A stretch of DNA of 64,000 nucleotides from JAMIFV01 sp035906055 (GTDB lineage Bacteria; Pseudomonadota; Alphaproteobacteria; Rickettsiales; JABCZZ01): contig JAMIFV010000021.1 of the NCBI GenBank assembly GCA_035906055.1, positions 1 through 64,000 of the forward strand, given 5' to 3'. Within the stretch, counting starts at the first letter, position 1. The number at the start of each line of letters is the position of its first letter. Under the pieces are notes generated by a model. That model did not search any database, was not told the DNA's origin, and was given only the letters and a program-made list of their open reading frames with translations. A program made the translations under genes and the position numbers. Positions 33,119 to 41,000 of the stretch are shown one piece after another.

Positions 33119-34255
33119 ATGAGCGATGCACCCTTCATGCCTTTTGCCAGGCCCACGCTGAGCGAGGAAACGTTTAAAGAAGTGGAAGCGGTGCTGCGTT
33201 CCGGCTGGCTGACCACGGGCCCGCGCGTGGCGCAGTTCGAGAAAGACCTTTCCGCCTATTTTGGTGGCAGGCAGGTGCGCGCCCTGGCTTCGGCCACGGC
33301 AGGCCTTCAGCTTGCCTTCATGGCGCTTGGGCTGAAGGAAGGCGACGAGGTTATCACCACGCCGCTTACCTTTGTCGCCACGCTCAACACGATTGTGCAG
33401 GCGGGTGCAAAGCCCATACTGGTGGATATCGACCCCGCCACGCGCAACATGGATGTGCGCCTGATCGAAAAAGCCATCACCAGAAAAACCCGCGCCATCT
33501 GCCCGGTGCATTTCGCTGGTTTGCCGGTGGATATGGACGAGGTCTATGCCATCGCCCACAAGCATGGGCTGCGCGTCGTGGAAGATTGCGCGCATTCCAT
33601 AGGCGCCGCCTATAAAGACAGGAAGCTCGGCTCTTTCGGCGATATCCAGGTAATGAGCTTCCACCCCAACAAGAATATGACCACCGGCGAAGGCGGCGCT
33701 GTTGTTACGGACGACGCGGACGTGCTCAAAGCCATAGAGCGCCTGCGCTTCCACGGCATCGACCGCGATTCCTTCAACCGCTTCAGCAAGACCGGCAGCC
33801 AGCATTATGACGTGGTGCTGCCCGGCTTCAAATACAACATGATGGACATCCAGGCCGCCATCGGCATCCACCAGTTGCCGATGCTGGACGGCTTTATTGA
33901 CGCACGCAATACGCTGGTGGAAAAATACCGCAGCAGGTTCGCAGGCGTGAAGCAGCTTTCCCTTCCCTCCCAGCCCGCTTACGCGCACCGCCATGCATGG
34001 CACCTGCTCACCGTGCTGGTGGAAAACCGCGACGGCTTCATGGACGCGATAAAGGCAAAGAATATCGGCACCGGCATGCATTATGTGGCCGCGCACCTGT
34101 TCAGCTATTATAAAGAACGGTTCGGCTACAGGCAGGGCGACTTCCCGCATGCGGAACACGTAGGCGGGCGTATTTGCAGCCTGCCCCTGTTCCCGCGTAT
34201 GACGGATGAGGAGCTTGATAGGGTGGTAACGGCGGTGAAAGAAGTTTTACATTAA
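33119..34255 (+). CDS. DegT/DnrJ/EryC1/StrS aminotransferase, ArnB-like
   Basis: This PLP enzyme of 378 residues has the conserved FHPNKNMTTGEGG segment with the PLP-binding lysine (about residue 181), the EDCAHSIGA block near 158-166 and the YNMMDIQAAIG block near 238. ArnB converts UDP-4-keto-arabinose to UDP-L-Ara4N. The order arnT-arnB plus a nearby ArnA-dehydrogenase homologue supports this role, but the family is broad and other 4-keto-sugars are possible substrates. Confidence 0.87.
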   Translation: MSDAPFMPFARPTLSEETFKEVEAVLRSGWLTTGPRVAQFEKDLSAYFGGRQVRALASATAGLQLAFMALGLKEGDEVITTPLTFVATLNTIVQAGAKPILVDIDPATRNMDVRLIEKAITRKTRAICPVHFAGLPVDMDEVYAIAHKHGLRVVEDCAHSIGAAYKDRKLGSFGDIQVMSFHPNKNMTTGEGGAVVTDDADVLKAIERLRFHGIDRDSFNRFSKTGSQHYDVVLPGFKYNMMDIQAAIGIHQLPMLDGFIDARNTLVEKYRSRFAGVKQLSLPSQPAYAHRHAWHLLTVLVENRDGFMDAIKAKNIGTGMHYVAAHLFSYYKERFGYRQGDFPHAEHVGGRICSLPLFPRMTDEELDRVVTAVKEVLH

Positions 34256-34527
34256 TCTTCGTCATCCTGTGAATCGCGCAGAGACAGAAAAAATCTTCGG
34301 GTGACAAAGATCATTGCATCACTTCGGTACAAATTCAGCATCATTTTGTCGCCCGAGCAGAACCAGAAATGAGAATTTTACCCCCAAAAATAGAAATCTA
34401 TACATTTGAATATACTTAGTTTTTTCTATTATTTTAACTATTTTTAAATGACGTCCGCGCTACAGTGTAAGCATGTTTTCCTCATGAAGAATTATGTGGA
34501 AGCGATATTCAAGGAAAGGACCGTAAC

Positions 34528-34845
34528 ATGACGACCCGGCATGCATTCGACCACAACCGCGCCAGCAGCTATATCGGCAAATCCATTCTCATCGGCCTGC
34601 ATATTTATGAGCAGGGCGAAACATCACCGGCCCGGGAACAGATGCACGGCATCATCACCCATGCATCGCCGCAGGGTATCAGGGTAGCGCTCAGGGGGGT
34701 GAATGAGGGCGGCATGCTGAACATGCCCCCCTCGCTTGACGATATTGAAGTGGCCTCGCCCGGCACCTACCTGATCGGTGAGGATAAGATTGAAGATCCC
34801 GATTTTATGGCCACGTGGGCGATCCACCGCACCACCCTGCATTAA
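34528..34845 (+). CDS. Hypothetical protein
   Basis: I do not recognise this 105-residue soluble protein (TTRHAFDHNRASSYIGKS at the N-terminus). A GAAAGGA lies before the ATG. It has no membrane segment or cysteine. It is followed within 15 bp by a strong intrinsic terminator, so it is probably a separately transcribed unit within the arn-like region. The 120 bp upstream are strikingly AT-rich and may hold its promoter. Confidence 0.7.
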   Translation: MTTRHAFDHNRASSYIGKSILIGLHIYEQGETSPAREQMHGIITHASPQGIRVALRGVNEGGMLNMPPSLDDIEVASPGTYLIGEDKIEDPDFMATWAIHRTTLH

Positions 34846-34858
34846 GAAGCGTTTCGTC

Positions 34859-34893
34859 AACGCCCCCTTTCCCGCCGGGAAGGGGGCGTTTTT
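34859..34893 (+). terminator. Intrinsic terminator
   Basis: AACGCCCCCTTTCCC pairs with GGGAAGGGGGCGTT (one bulged T), followed by TTTTTATG. It ends the transcript of the 105-residue unknown gene upstream. Confidence 0.88.
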
Positions 34894-34963
34894 ATGCAGA
34901 TGCGCGGTTGCCTGTTGACCCTACCTGCCAGAAGTGCAAGAGGTAGGGCGCTAACAACCGGGT

Positions 34964-35935
34964 ATGCTGAATATGTATCTTTCCGTCGTGATCCCCGTCT
35001 ATAACGAGTCCGCCAATATCGATACGCTGTTCGCACGCACCCTGCCCGTGCTCGACAAACTCGGCAAGCCTTACGAGATAGTGCTCACCAATGACGGCAG
35101 CCGCGACAATTCGCAGGAGCTGCTCGCCAGGCATCAGGCGGCAAGGCCGGATGTGATAAAGGTCATCCAGTTCGCCCGCAATTACGGCCAGCACCCCGCC
35201 ATCATGGCCGGGTTTGAGCTGGCGCAGGGCGACGTGGTGGTGACGATGGACGCCGACCTGCAGAACCCGCCGGAAGAAATTCCCAAACTGCTGGCGCTTA
35301 TTGAGCAAGGGCACGATGTGGTGGGGGGCTATCGCGGCAACAGGCTGGATTCGCCGTACCGCAAGTTCGTCTCCAAAATGTCCAACATCGTGCGCGCAAA
35401 GATCACTAAGATCGAAATGCGCGACCAGGGCTGCATGCTGCGCGCCTACCGCCGCGAGATTGTCCAGCTTATCGTGGGCAGCAACGAAAGCACGCCGTTC
35501 ATCACGGCGCTGGCGCAGTATTTCGCCAACAACCCGGCGGAAGTGGAAGTGGCGCATGAAGAACGCCATGGCGGCACGTCCAACTACAACCTCTACAAGC
35601 TCATCCGTTATAACTTCGACCTCACCACGGGTTTCTCGCTGGTGCCGCTGCAACTGTTCACCATCTTCGGCATCGTGCTTTCCGCGCTCTCCTGTTTGCT
35701 GGTTGTGGTGCTTGCGGCAAGGCGCATTTTCATCGGGCCGGAAGCGGAAGGCATGTTCACGCTGTTTGGCATTTTGTTCTTCCTGATGAGCGTGGCCATC
35801 ACCGGGCTTGGGCTGCTGGGCGAATATATTGGCCGCATTTACCTTGAGGTGCGCCAGCGCCCCAAATATGTCATCCGCAGCGTACTGGGCAAAGATGCAC
35901 CGAACAAAGTAACTCCGCTCAAGGAACGCACCTAA
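34964..35935 (+). CDS. Glycosyltransferase family 2, ArnC-like
   Basis: The 323-residue protein has a GT2 domain (VVIPVYNESANIDTLF at the N-terminus, NDGSRDNS, and the metal-binding TMDADLQNPPEEIPKL near 86-101) and two C-terminal transmembrane helices (about 228-255 and 265-290). This is the ArnC/DpmA architecture of transferases acting on undecaprenyl phosphate. In the arn pathway ArnC loads formyl-Ara4N onto the lipid carrier. The start could also be the ATG at 34973. A small hairpin (CCCTACCT with AGGTAGGG) precedes it. Confidence 0.88.
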   Translation: MLNMYLSVVIPVYNESANIDTLFARTLPVLDKLGKPYEIVLTNDGSRDNSQELLARHQAARPDVIKVIQFARNYGQHPAIMAGFELAQGDVVVTMDADLQNPPEEIPKLLALIEQGHDVVGGYRGNRLDSPYRKFVSKMSNIVRAKITKIEMRDQGCMLRAYRREIVQLIVGSNESTPFITALAQYFANNPAEVEVAHEERHGGTSNYNLYKLIRYNFDLTTGFSLVPLQLFTIFGIVLSALSCLLVVVLAARRIFIGPEAEGMFTLFGILFFLMSVAITGLGLLGEYIGRIYLEVRQRPKYVIRSVLGKDAPNKVTPLKERT

Positions 35936-36032
35936 TAACCAGCTAAATTTTCTTGTTAAAAAAGATTCATAAAACTGTCACACACCCTGCGCTTCAAGAC
36001 GCTATAATCCTTACACAAAGCGCAAGGTACCC

Positions 36033-36626
36033 ATGCATAAAGAAGACCAAAACGCCCACTACCGCATCACCGAAGTCACATTTGGCCCGGAGCTGTCCAA
36101 AAATATCGACCGGCTTTTTGCGGGTAGGAATGCAAGTGAACAGCGTGCGATCCGAGAAGCGCTCGATATTGCCCTGAAAGACGCCACAACCCCATCTAAG
36201 AATTATGCACTTACTAAAATAAAAGGCCCTTTCAAGCTCACACTCGACAGCGCAGATGGTAATATCTTCGTTCAGCTGGATAACAAAATGGGGGAAAGCC
36301 TGAAAGCTTTTCTTCCGATGAGAAGGCTTGAAGTCGATATGCTCAATTTCTGGGATAACCTCGCACCTTATATGAAGAGAGCCCTGCCTACAGGTGATAT
36401 GCGCCAGATACTGGAAGAAGCCCGTCATGATAGCCACGGGCGTGGCGCAGAACTTGTGCGTTCCGCGCTAGCAGAACAGGGCATGCCGACAGTCAGGGAA
36501 TATGGTGGTGCATTGTTTGAGGCACTTTCCTTTGCCTATCATGACAAGGAGAGGATAAATCCCCGTCCTCAGGTTGCCATACGCATGGCGCAACTCGACG
36601 CACGAGGCCAGAGAGTCGCGTTCTAG
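36033..36626 (+). CDS. Hypothetical protein
   Basis: I do not recognise this 197-residue protein. It is soluble, mixed alpha/beta in appearance (ITEVTFGPELSKNIDRLFAG, then PFKLTLDSADGNIFVQLDNK), and visibly less GC-rich than its neighbours. It sits between the ArnC-like and ArnA-dehydrogenase-like genes on the same strand, with about 100 and 150 bp on either side, the second gap filled by a repeat. Context therefore does not show that it belongs to the same pathway. Confidence 0.7.
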   Translation: MHKEDQNAHYRITEVTFGPELSKNIDRLFAGRNASEQRAIREALDIALKDATTPSKNYALTKIKGPFKLTLDSADGNIFVQLDNKMGESLKAFLPMRRLEVDMLNFWDNLAPYMKRALPTGDMRQILEEARHDSHGRGAELVRSALAEQGMPTVREYGGALFEALSFAYHDKERINPRPQVAIRMAQLDARGQRVAF

Positions 36627-36683
36627 AACGCAAAACTCCATTGCGTAACGCTGCAAACCTGCTATTTCCTACCTGACTTGAAC

Positions 36684-36768
36684 GTCTTCCTGCGGCTTGA
36701 CCGCAGGATCTCAGGCGATAATGCACTGGCCTGAGATCCTGTGCTTTCGCACAGGATGACGAAATAAC
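36684..36768. repeat. Nested palindromic repeat before the ArnA-like gene
   Basis: Modules CTGCGGCTTGACCGCAG, GATCTCAGGC against GCCTGAGATC, and TCCTGTGCTTTCGCACAGGA fold into consecutive hairpins. The last module, TCCTGTGC...GCACAGGATGACGA, is shared in form with 58737-58765. It forms most of the leader of the next gene, which has no clear Shine-Dalgarno. Confidence 0.65.
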
Positions 36769-36778
36769 ATGGATACTT

Positions 36779-37801
36779 ATGAATATTTTAATCCTCGGCG
36801 CTAACGGCTTCATCGGCAGCAATCTCATTGCGCGCATCGTAGCTACCAAGCCCGACTGGCGCATCACCGCGCTTGACCTCGGCGCCGATAAGCTGGATGG
36901 CCTCGAAAAACACAAACAGGTCACGTTCCACAAAGCCGATATGCTCGCCGCACGCGATTGGGTCTCCGAGCAGGTAAGCAAAGCTGATGTGGTGCTGCCG
37001 CTCGTGGCCATCGCCACCCCCGCCACCTATGTAAGCGACCCGCTCTCCGTGTTCGAACTGGACTTTGAAGCCAACCTCGCCGTGGTGCGCGACTGCGTGA
37101 AATACAAGAAACGCCTGATCTTTCCCTCCACGTCGGAAGTCTACGGCATGAGCGAAGACCTGCCTTACGATGAAGAGGAAAGCCGCCTTGTCACCGGCCC
37201 CATCAACAAACAGCGCTGGATCTATTCCTGCTCCAAGCAGATGATGGACCGCGTGATTTATGCCTATGGCCAGCGCGGGGCCTTGCAGTTCACGCTGTTC
37301 CGCCCGTTCAACTGGATCGGGCCGAAGCAGGACAATGTATGGAACAATAAAGGCACCAGCAGCCGCGCAGTGCCGCAGTTCCTGAGTGACATACTGCACA
37401 AACGCGACATCCAGCTTGTGGCAGGCGGCGCGCAGAAACGCTGCTTCCTCTACATAGACGACGCGATGGATGCGATGATGCGTATTTTAGAGAATAAAAA
37501 TGGCTGCGCCGATAGCGGCATCTTTAATATCGGCCATCCGGGCAATGAGGCGAGCATCCGCGAACTGGCGGAAACGCTGCTTTCCACGATAAAAACCTTC
37601 CCCGGTTATGAAAACGTCCCCACGCGCATCATCGACACGTCCGCCGACGCCTATTACGGCAAAGGGTATCAGGACGTGGAGCGCCGCGTGCCTTCCATCC
37701 GCCGCGCCGAAGAAAAACTCGGCTGGAAGCCGGTGACGGATTTTGCCGCCTGCCTGCACAAGACCGTAGAATTCTACCTGCGCCAGAAACAGGCCGCATA
37801 A
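36779..37801 (+). CDS. NAD-dependent epimerase/dehydratase, ArnA decarboxylase-domain homologue
   Basis: The 340-residue protein matches the C-terminal UDP-glucuronate decarboxylase domain of ArnA. It has the Rossmann motif GANGFIGSNL (residues 7-16), STSEVYGM, the catalytic YxxxK in IYSCSK, TLFRPFNWIGP and the arginine-bearing KRCF. The YYGKGYQDVERR segment with PSIRRA following is especially ArnA-like. It would oxidatively decarboxylate UDP-glucuronate to UDP-4-keto-arabinose. The N-terminal formyltransferase half of enterobacterial ArnA is missing and no separate copy is in the window. Confidence 0.88.
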   Translation: MNILILGANGFIGSNLIARIVATKPDWRITALDLGADKLDGLEKHKQVTFHKADMLAARDWVSEQVSKADVVLPLVAIATPATYVSDPLSVFELDFEANLAVVRDCVKYKKRLIFPSTSEVYGMSEDLPYDEEESRLVTGPINKQRWIYSCSKQMMDRVIYAYGQRGALQFTLFRPFNWIGPKQDNVWNNKGTSSRAVPQFLSDILHKRDIQLVAGGAQKRCFLYIDDAMDAMMRILENKNGCADSGIFNIGHPGNEASIRELAETLLSTIKTFPGYENVPTRIIDTSADAYYGKGYQDVERRVPSIRRAEEKLGWKPVTDFAACLHKTVEFYLRQKQAA

Positions 37802-37807
37802 CACGCC

Positions 37808-38299
37808 ATGTTCATACGTCACCTCAGTGAAGCGGACCGCGGCATCTATAATCCCTTTATCCTGCGCGGCGTGCATGAGCATGCGGACTGTTTCCGCATC
37901 AGCGAGCAGGACGTGCTGGAATCACCCGATCCCCTATTGTCTCTTTATGTGGATGACTTTACGCTTGGCGCGTTTGAAGAAGAAGGCCTGTTGCTGGGAG
38001 TGGTGAGCTTCGCACGGGAAACGCGGCAGAAATTCCTGCATAAGGGGCTTTTGTACCGCATGTATGTGGCGGCGGAAACGACGTCGCGAGGCATCGGGCG
38101 CGAACTCATCCGCCAGACCGTGGCGCTTGCACGCCAGCAACCGGGGCTGGAACAGATATTGCTTACGGTACTCAGCCATAACATGAAAGCGATACAGTTA
38201 TATGCATCGGAAGGCTTCGTCGTCTTTTCCAAAGAACCCCACGCACTCAAGTCCGATAAAACCTATTTCGACGAAGAGCAGATGGTGCTATACCTTTAA
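37808..38299 (+). CDS. GNAT family N-acetyltransferase
   Basis: The 163-residue protein shows the GNAT acetyl-CoA site (LYRMYVAAETTSRGIGRELI, with the R/Q-x-x-G-x-G/A pattern SRGIGR near residue 100), followed by LLTVLSHNMKAIQLYASEGF, the usual beta5-alpha4 segment. Substrate is unknown. It begins 6 bp after the ArnA-dehydrogenase-like stop, so it is probably in that transcript and could modify the same sugar, though this is inference. Confidence 0.85.
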   Translation: MFIRHLSEADRGIYNPFILRGVHEHADCFRISEQDVLESPDPLLSLYVDDFTLGAFEEEGLLLGVVSFARETRQKFLHKGLLYRMYVAAETTSRGIGRELIRQTVALARQQPGLEQILLTVLSHNMKAIQLYASEGFVVFSKEPHALKSDKTYFDEEQMVLYL

Positions 38300-38490
38300 C
38301 AGGTAGGGGCCACCCCCCTATTGTGCAAAAATGACACAGGCAAATTTTTCCCAGCTGTCATCAATAAGCATTTTTTCATGCCGGATAACACGGCAAAAAT
38401 TTGTCAAGGAATAGGTAAGGCATAAGCAAAAAAATCGTATTGCTTTAACTACGCAGTGCAATCAGTTGAATAAAAATTATATTTACAATG

Positions 38491-38532
38491 TTATCCCCAA
38501 TTTATCCACTGCTATTACCCCAGTTATCCACT
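38491..38532 (+). promoter_or_regulatory. Cluster of DnaA-box-like sites upstream of nrdA
   Basis: TTATCCCCA (38491), TTATCCACT (38502) and TTATCCACT (38524) are spaced 11 and 22 bp, about one and two helical turns, in the same direction. The DnaA consensus is TTATNCACA. DnaA controls nrdAB in Escherichia coli, so an analogous role is plausible. Confidence 0.5.
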
Positions 38533-38543
38533 ATATATAGTAG
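38528..38543. promoter_or_regulatory. NrdR-box-like palindrome
   Basis: CCACTATATATAGTAG is a near-perfect palindrome resembling the NrdR operator form ACAC-AT-rich-GTGT. NrdR represses ribonucleotide reductase genes in most bacteria; only one box is evident here, whereas two are usual. Confidence 0.4.
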
Positions 38544-38568
38544 TTGATAACAATTTCTGGACTAGATG

Positions 38569-38597
38569 TTGACAGCAACAGAGGCAACTCTTAAGAA
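38569..38597 (+). promoter_or_regulatory. Candidate sigma-70 promoter for nrdA
   Basis: A consensus -35 TTGACA (38569-38574) is followed after 17 bp by TAAGAA (38592-38597). The -10 is weak, 3 of 6. It lies about 85 bp before the nrdA ATG and just downstream of the operator-like sites. Confidence 0.45.
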
Positions 38598-38680
38598 TGA
38601 TTTTGAGCTTCAGAAAAGAAGCGAGCCAGGTACAGAACATAACAAAACACCAAAAGAGTACGCGCTCAGGGAGAGAGACC

Positions 38681-40495
38681 ATGCAAGCCATCCAGATAGA
38701 CCGTTCCCGTGACAACCGCCTGACCACATTCGGCAAGGCTACCCTGCAGGACCGTTACCTGCTTGAAGGTGAAAGCTTTCAGGATATGTTCGCGCGCGCA
38801 GCCAAGCATTATGCCGACAACGCGGAACATGCGCAGCGCCTGTATGACTATGTCAGCCAGCTCTGGTTCATGCCCGCCACCCCCATCCTCTCCAATGGCG
38901 GCAGCAATCGCGGCCTTCCCATCTCGTGCTTCCTCAACGAAACGCAGGACAATCTCGAAGGCATCGTGACGCTGTGGAACGAAAACGTATGGCTCGCGGC
39001 TCGCGGCGGCGGCATCGGCAGCTACTGGGGCAATTTGCGCTCCATCGGTGAAAAAGTGCGCGGCAACGGCAAGACCTCCGGCGTAGTGCCCTTCATGCGC
39101 GTGCAGGACTCCCTCACCCTTGCCATCTCGCAAGGCTCGCTCCGCCGTGGCAGCTCCGCCGTCTATATGCCGATCGACCACCCGGAGATCGAGGAATTCA
39201 TCGATATCCGCCGCCCCACCGGCGGCGACCCCAACCGCAAGGCGCTCAACATCCATCACGGCGTTGCCGTATCCGACGCGTTCATGCAGGCGGTTGAAAA
39301 CGGTGACGACTGGAACCTCGTAAGCCCCAAGAGCAAGAACGTCATCCACACCGTGAAGGCGCGCGACCTCTGGATCAAGCTGCTCACCGCCCGCGTGGAA
39401 ACCGGCGAGCCGTACATCCTGTTCATCGACAGCGTGAACCGCGCCATTCCGGAACATCACCGCCAGCTCGGCCTGCTGGTGAAAACCTCCAACCTGTGCA
39501 GCGAGATCACGCTGCCCACCGGCGAAGACCACCTGGGCAAGGAACGCACCGCCGTATGCTGCCTGTCCTCCATCAACCTTGAAACCTACGACGAATGGGT
39601 GAACCACCCCACTTTTGTTGAAGACGTCATGCGCTTCCTCGACAACGTGCTGCAGGACTTCATCGACTCCTCTCCCGACAGCATGAGCCGCGCAAAATAC
39701 TCCGCCATGCGCGAGCGCAGCGTGGGCCTTGGCGTGATGGGCTTCCATTCTTTCCTGCAGAGCAAGATGATCCCGTTTGAATCCGTCATGGCCAAGGTAT
39801 GGAACAAGCGCATGTTCGCCCATATCCGCACCCAGGCGGACGCGGCTTCCAAGAAGCTGGCCGAAGAGCGCGGCGCCTGCCCGGATGCGGCGGAATGCGG
39901 CATGATGGAACGCTTCAGCAACAAGATGGCGATCGCGCCCACCGCGTCCATTTCGGTGATCGCGGGCAATTCCTCGCCCGGCATTGAGCCCTACGCCGCC
40001 AACAGCTTCACGCAGAAGACGCTTTCGGGCTCCTTCAACGTGCGCAACAAACACCTCACGCGTATCCTGGAGTCTTACGGCTATAACAACGAAGACGTAT
40101 GGAGTTCCATCTCCTCGCATGAAGGCTCCGTGCAGCACCTGCCCTTCCTCACGGAGGACGAAAAGCTCGTGTTCAAGACCGCGCCGGAGATCGACCAGCG
40201 CTGGATCGTGGAACATGCCGCCGACCGCACGCCCTATATATGCCAGGCACAGTCCGTCAACCTGTTCCTGCCTGCCAACATCCACAAGCGCGACCTGCAC
40301 ATGCTGCATATGGACGCGTGGAAAAAAGGCATGAAGAGCCTGTATTACTGCCGCTCCACGTCCATGCAGCGCGCGGAAAAGGTTTCCCACAAGGTAGACG
40401 GCACCGGCCTGCAGCTGGAAATGTCGCTGGTGAAGAAGACCGCCCCCGTCATGTACCAGCCCGGCAAATACGAAGAATGCCTGGCGTGCCAGTAA
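38681..40495 (+). CDS. nrdA: Ribonucleoside-diphosphate reductase subunit alpha
   Basis: The large subunit reduces ribonucleotides to deoxyribonucleotides. The 604-residue form lacks an N-terminal ATP-cone. It has the substrate-site cysteines in LPISCFLNE and the NLCSEITLP active-site loop, the glycine-rich AARGGGIGSYWG, the APTASISVIAGNSSPGIEP block and a C-terminal EECLACQ thioredoxin-interacting pair. The start at 38681 follows GGGAGAGAG; an upstream ATG at 38597 adds a non-conserved 28 residues. Two extra genes separate it from nrdB. An octamer palindrome begins 4 bp after its stop. Confidence 0.95.
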   Translation: MQAIQIDRSRDNRLTTFGKATLQDRYLLEGESFQDMFARAAKHYADNAEHAQRLYDYVSQLWFMPATPILSNGGSNRGLPISCFLNETQDNLEGIVTLWNENVWLAARGGGIGSYWGNLRSIGEKVRGNGKTSGVVPFMRVQDSLTLAISQGSLRRGSSAVYMPIDHPEIEEFIDIRRPTGGDPNRKALNIHHGVAVSDAFMQAVENGDDWNLVSPKSKNVIHTVKARDLWIKLLTARVETGEPYILFIDSVNRAIPEHHRQLGLLVKTSNLCSEITLPTGEDHLGKERTAVCCLSSINLETYDEWVNHPTFVEDVMRFLDNVLQDFIDSSPDSMSRAKYSAMRERSVGLGVMGFHSFLQSKMIPFESVMAKVWNKRMFAHIRTQADAASKKLAEERGACPDAAECGMMERFSNKMAIAPTASISVIAGNSSPGIEPYAANSFTQKTLSGSFNVRNKHLTRILESYGYNNEDVWSSISSHEGSVQHLPFLTEDEKLVFKTAPEIDQRWIVEHAADRTPYICQAQSVNLFLPANIHKRDLHMLHMDAWKKGMKSLYYCRSTSMQRAEKVSHKVDGTGLQLEMSLVKKTAPVMYQPGKYEECLACQ

Positions 40496-40498
40496 AAA

Positions 40499-40550
40499 GA
40501 GAACTCGATGACTCGAGGACTGGAGGGCTTTATCGAGTCCTCGGGTTCTC
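40499..40550. repeat. Palindromic array with 8-bp units after nrdA
   Basis: GAGAACTCGATGACTCGA (40499-40516) pairs with TCGAGTCCTCGGGTTCTC (40533-40550) across a 16-bp loop. Within the arms the motif ACTCG/CGAGT recurs every 8 bp rather than 7. It resembles the heptamer arrays elsewhere in layout and position just after a stop codon. Confidence 0.75.
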
Positions 40551-40577
40551 AAGCGCTCTTTCATCAAGGAGAAACCT

Positions 40578-40961
40578 ATGGCCGTAGCAGCATCATTTAT
40601 CGACGCCCAGATATTCCAGCGCTGGGGACATGAAGTCCGCGGCTGGTTCAACAGCCCGCATGAACTGGAAGAACGCCCCGGCGTGTTCGTCGTCGCCACG
40701 CAGGGGTTCCAGATTCCGTTCGTACTGGATGTCGGCGAATCGGAAAACCTGCGCCTCACCGTGCTGGGCCACGACCGGCGCGTATTCTGGCGCCGCAACG
40801 CGCTGGGCAGCCTGTTTTATGCGGCGCTGTACATTGAAAACGGCGACTCCCCGTTCCTCAGCGGCTTCCACCGCCAGAATATCGAGCAGCGCATACGCAG
40901 CATGGAGCAACCCGTATTCGGCGAACACGAAGTGTTTGCGCGCCCCGAACATCAGCAGTAA
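40578..40961 (+). CDS. Hypothetical protein between nrdA and nrdB
   Basis: I do not recognise this 127-residue protein. It has AAGGAGAAACCT before the ATG, so translation is likely. It is soluble, with Trp/Phe-rich N-terminal third (FQRWGHEVRGWFNSPHEL) and a basic helix near 80. Its GC content matches nrdA, unlike the following dinD. Its position suggests cotranscription with nrdA; a role linked to nucleotide reduction is only a guess. Confidence 0.75.
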   Translation: MAVAASFIDAQIFQRWGHEVRGWFNSPHELEERPGVFVVATQGFQIPFVLDVGESENLRLTVLGHDRRVFWRRNALGSLFYAALYIENGDSPFLSGFHRQNIEQRIRSMEQPVFGEHEVFARPEHQQ

Positions 40962-41000
40962 GATCTCAGTATAACGAATCATATACTCTAAAACAATCTC

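Larger units (their letters stand above)
38300..38680. other. 381-bp AT-rich regulatory gap before nrdA
   Basis: No gene is visible. The stretch holds three DnaA-box-like sites, an NrdR-box-like palindrome and a candidate promoter, all upstream of nrdA, and otherwise AT-rich unassigned sequence. Confidence 0.6.

Noticed and set aside
31429..33216. 595-codon minus-strand frame opposite the ArnT-like gene
   Set aside because: His/Gln/Arg-rich antisense frame of a GC-rich membrane protein gene; the plus-strand product has clear ArnT motifs.
38491..38550. Replication origin
   Set aside because: Only three imperfect DnaA boxes, directly before nrdA, with no origin-typical neighbours; nrdA regulation is the simpler reading.
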